A program made the position numbers and the translations under genes. Positions 62,577 to 64,000 of a DNA stretch of 64,000 nucleotides are shown here, piece by piece; position 1 is the first letter of the stretch, and every line of letters begins with the position of its first letter. Origin of the DNA: Nocardia vaccinii NBRC 15922 (GTDB taxonomy: Bacteria > Actinomycetota > Actinomycetes > Mycobacteriales > Mycobacteriaceae). The stretch lies in the NCBI RefSeq assembly GCF_001613305.1, contig NZ_BDCC01000050.1, positions 1-64,000 of the forward strand, in the 5' to 3' direction. The notes beneath the pieces are model-generated. The model ran no database searches. It was not told the origin of the DNA and saw nothing but the letters and a program-made list of their open reading frames with translations.

Positions 62577-64000
62577 ATGACGATCACCGCCGCGCCCGTC
62601 CACCGGGCCGCACCAGCTGAGCCCGACGAGCCGCGCACGCGACCGCCGTGGCATCGCCGGCTCTACGGACCGCCCGGCCAACCGCGCTGGGTGCGACCGA
62701 GCCTGTGGGTTCTGCTGGTCGCAGCCGCGTTCCTGTACTTCCGGGGCCTGACCTGCAACGGCTGGGCCAACGACTTCTACGCCGCCGCAGTGCAATCCGG
62801 CACCAAGAGCTGGAAGGCGCTGCTGTTCGGTTCGCTCGATCCGGGTAACTCCATCACCGTCGACAAGCCACCCGCCGCCATGTGGGTGATGGCCCTGTCC
62901 GGCCGGTTGTTCGGGTTCAGCTCGTTCTCGATGCTGCTGCCCGAGGCGCTGATGGGTGTGGCCTCGGTGGCCCTGGTGTATGCCGCGGTGCGGCGCTGGA
63001 GCGGTCCGGCGGCGGGTCTGCTCGCGGGTAGCGCGCTCGCGCTGACTCCGGTGGCCGCGCTGATGTTCCGGTTCAACAACCCGGACGCGCTGCTGGTCTT
63101 CCTGCTCGTCGCGGCCGCGTACTGCACGGTGCGCGCGACCGAGAGGGGCAGCGGGCGCTGGCTGGCGCTGACCGGTGTCGCGGTCGGATTCGCCTTCCTC
63201 GCCAAGTTGATGCAGGCATTCCTGGTGCTGCCCGCGCTGGGACTGGTTTTCCTCGTCGCCGCGCCGATCACCCTGCGCGAGCGCATTCTGAAACTGCTCG
63301 GCGCATGTGTCACGATGGTGATCTCCGGTGGCTGGTTCGTCGCCCTGGTCGCCCTGTGGCCCAGCGCTTCCCGGCCGTACATCGGCGGATCCACCGACAA
63401 CAGCCTGCTCGAGCTGGCGCTGGGCTACAACGGCCTGGGGCGTGTTCTGGGCGGTGCAGGCAACGGCGGCGGGGGCGGCGGTGGCGGTGGCACCATGTTC
63501 GGCGGCAGCACCGGCATCACCCGGCTGTTCGGCGACTCCTTCGGCACCGAGATCTCCTGGATGCTGCCCGCCGCGCTGATCGGGCTGATCGCGGGTCTGT
63601 GGTTCACTCGCCGCACCCCGCGCACCGGACGCACCCGGGCGGGCCTGATCCTCTGGGGCGGATGGCTTCTCGTCACCGGTATCGTGTTCAGCTTCATGCA
63701 GGGCACCATCCACCCGTACTACATGATCGCGCTGGCGCCGGCCGTGGCCGCGCTGGTCGGCATGTCGGTGGTCGAATTGTGGCGCGGCAGAGATAATCTC
63801 GCGGCCCGGGTGGTGCTCGGCGCGATGCTGGCCGGCACCGGAGTCTGGAACTACGTCCTGCTCGACCGCACGCCCGACTGGTATCCGGCGCTGCGCTGGA
63901 TCGTGCTGGTGGGCTCGATCCTGATCGCGGCGGTGCTCATCGTCGGAGCTCATGCGCTGGGCCGCTTCACGGTGATCGTCGCGGCGGCGGGCCTGCTGTT
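62577..64000 (+). CDS. ArnT/PMT-like membrane glycosyltransferase, paralogue (3' end outside window)
   Basis: The first ~474 residues of a paralogue of the gene at 60162. Shared features are GWANDFYAAAVQSGTKSWKALL, GNSITVDKPPAAMWVM, the LTPVAALMFRFNNPDALLVF helix and YIGGSTDNSLLELALGYNG. A Gly-only stretch (NGGGGGGGGG) lies near residue 295, in the same place as the Gly-rich loop in the paralogue. Membrane segments continue to the window edge. GAGGAGAGG before the ATG gives a strong start. A PhoP-type box upstream suggests regulation by the two-component system here. Confidence 0.93.
   Translation, partial: MTITAAPVHRAAPAEPDEPRTRPPWHRRLYGPPGQPRWVRPSLWVLLVAAAFLYFRGLTCNGWANDFYAAAVQSGTKSWKALLFGSLDPGNSITVDKPPAAMWVMALSGRLFGFSSFSMLLPEALMGVASVALVYAAVRRWSGPAAGLLAGSALALTPVAALMFRFNNPDALLVFLLVAAAYCTVRATERGSGRWLALTGVAVGFAFLAKLMQAFLVLPALGLVFLVAAPITLRERILKLLGACVTMVISGGWFVALVALWPSASRPYIGGSTDNSLLELALGYNGLGRVLGGAGNGGGGGGGGGTMFGGSTGITRLFGDSFGTEISWMLPAALIGLIAGLWFTRRTPRTGRTRAGLILWGGWLLVTGIVFSFMQGTIHPYYMIALAPAVAALVGMSVVELWRGRDNLAARVVLGAMLAGTGVWNYVLLDRTPDWYPALRWIVLVGSILIAAVLIVGAHALGRFTVIVAAAGLL

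Overview
The window looks like a chromosomal stretch from a high-GC actinomycete of the Corynebacteriales, most probably Nocardia or a close relative. The evidence is a type I PKS, a mycobacterial-type acyl-CoA desaturase/reductase pair, a conservon (cvnA-D), the orn/tRNA-His arrangement also found in mycobacteria, a PhoP-like response regulator, and pervasive GC-rich codons with ATGA/GTGA gene overlaps. The genus is an inference. No transposase, integrase, phage gene or CRISPR array was seen. The first gene (PKS) and the last (glycosyltransferase) are cut by the window edges.

Layout. 1-8.3 kb: 3' end of a modular PKS (AT-DH-KR-ACP), an internally duplicated lipid-binding-like protein, a PAS-GGDEF diguanylate cyclase, two small proteins and tRNA-His. 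8.4-17.3 kb: orn, an amidohydrolase, an SDR/MDR pair with a divergent TetR gene and two operators, a PadR-fadH-VOC operon with a palindromic operator, and another TetR gene. 17.4-20.1 kb: ferredoxin-type reductase, membrane desaturase and a coupled small protein. 20.1-25.8 kb: small unknowns, a 38-residue ORF and the conservon. 26-32 kb: a DUF4389 membrane protein, an ABC-2 exporter, and a TetR-MFS efflux operon. 32.3-37.2 kb: a xylose-type sugar ABC transporter with a ROK regulator. 37.3-38.4 kb: two small exported proteins.

38.7-46.8 kb is a purine-degradation locus. Rightward genes convert urate to allantoin (OHCU decarboxylase, HIU hydrolase, uricase), followed by an IclR regulator. Leftward genes carry allantoin to glyoxylate and on towards glycerate (allantoinase, allantoicase, hydroxypyruvate isomerase, glycerate kinase). 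In this operon the tartronate-semialdehyde reductase gene survives only as its two ends joined in frame (71 residues), and an unknown 87-codon ORF is locked between two ATGA overlaps.

46.9-48.6 kb holds two Uma2-family genes whose 3' ends and downstream DNA form a 200-bp direct repeat with 4 differences by eye. 48.7-53.8 kb is a LacI-controlled sugar ABC transporter with a PfkB kinase. 53.8-56.5 kb is a hydrolase/FAD monooxygenase/GbsR-MarR operon with a 16-bp-arm palindrome at its promoter. 56.6-64 kb is a PhoP-like two-component system with two ArnT/PMT-like glycosyltransferases and tRNA-Gly between them. Three PhoP-type direct-repeat boxes (7-4-7 bp) lie upstream of the regulator and of each glycosyltransferase, which suggests a local cell-envelope regulon. 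A 7-codon leader ORF overlaps the start of the first glycosyltransferase.
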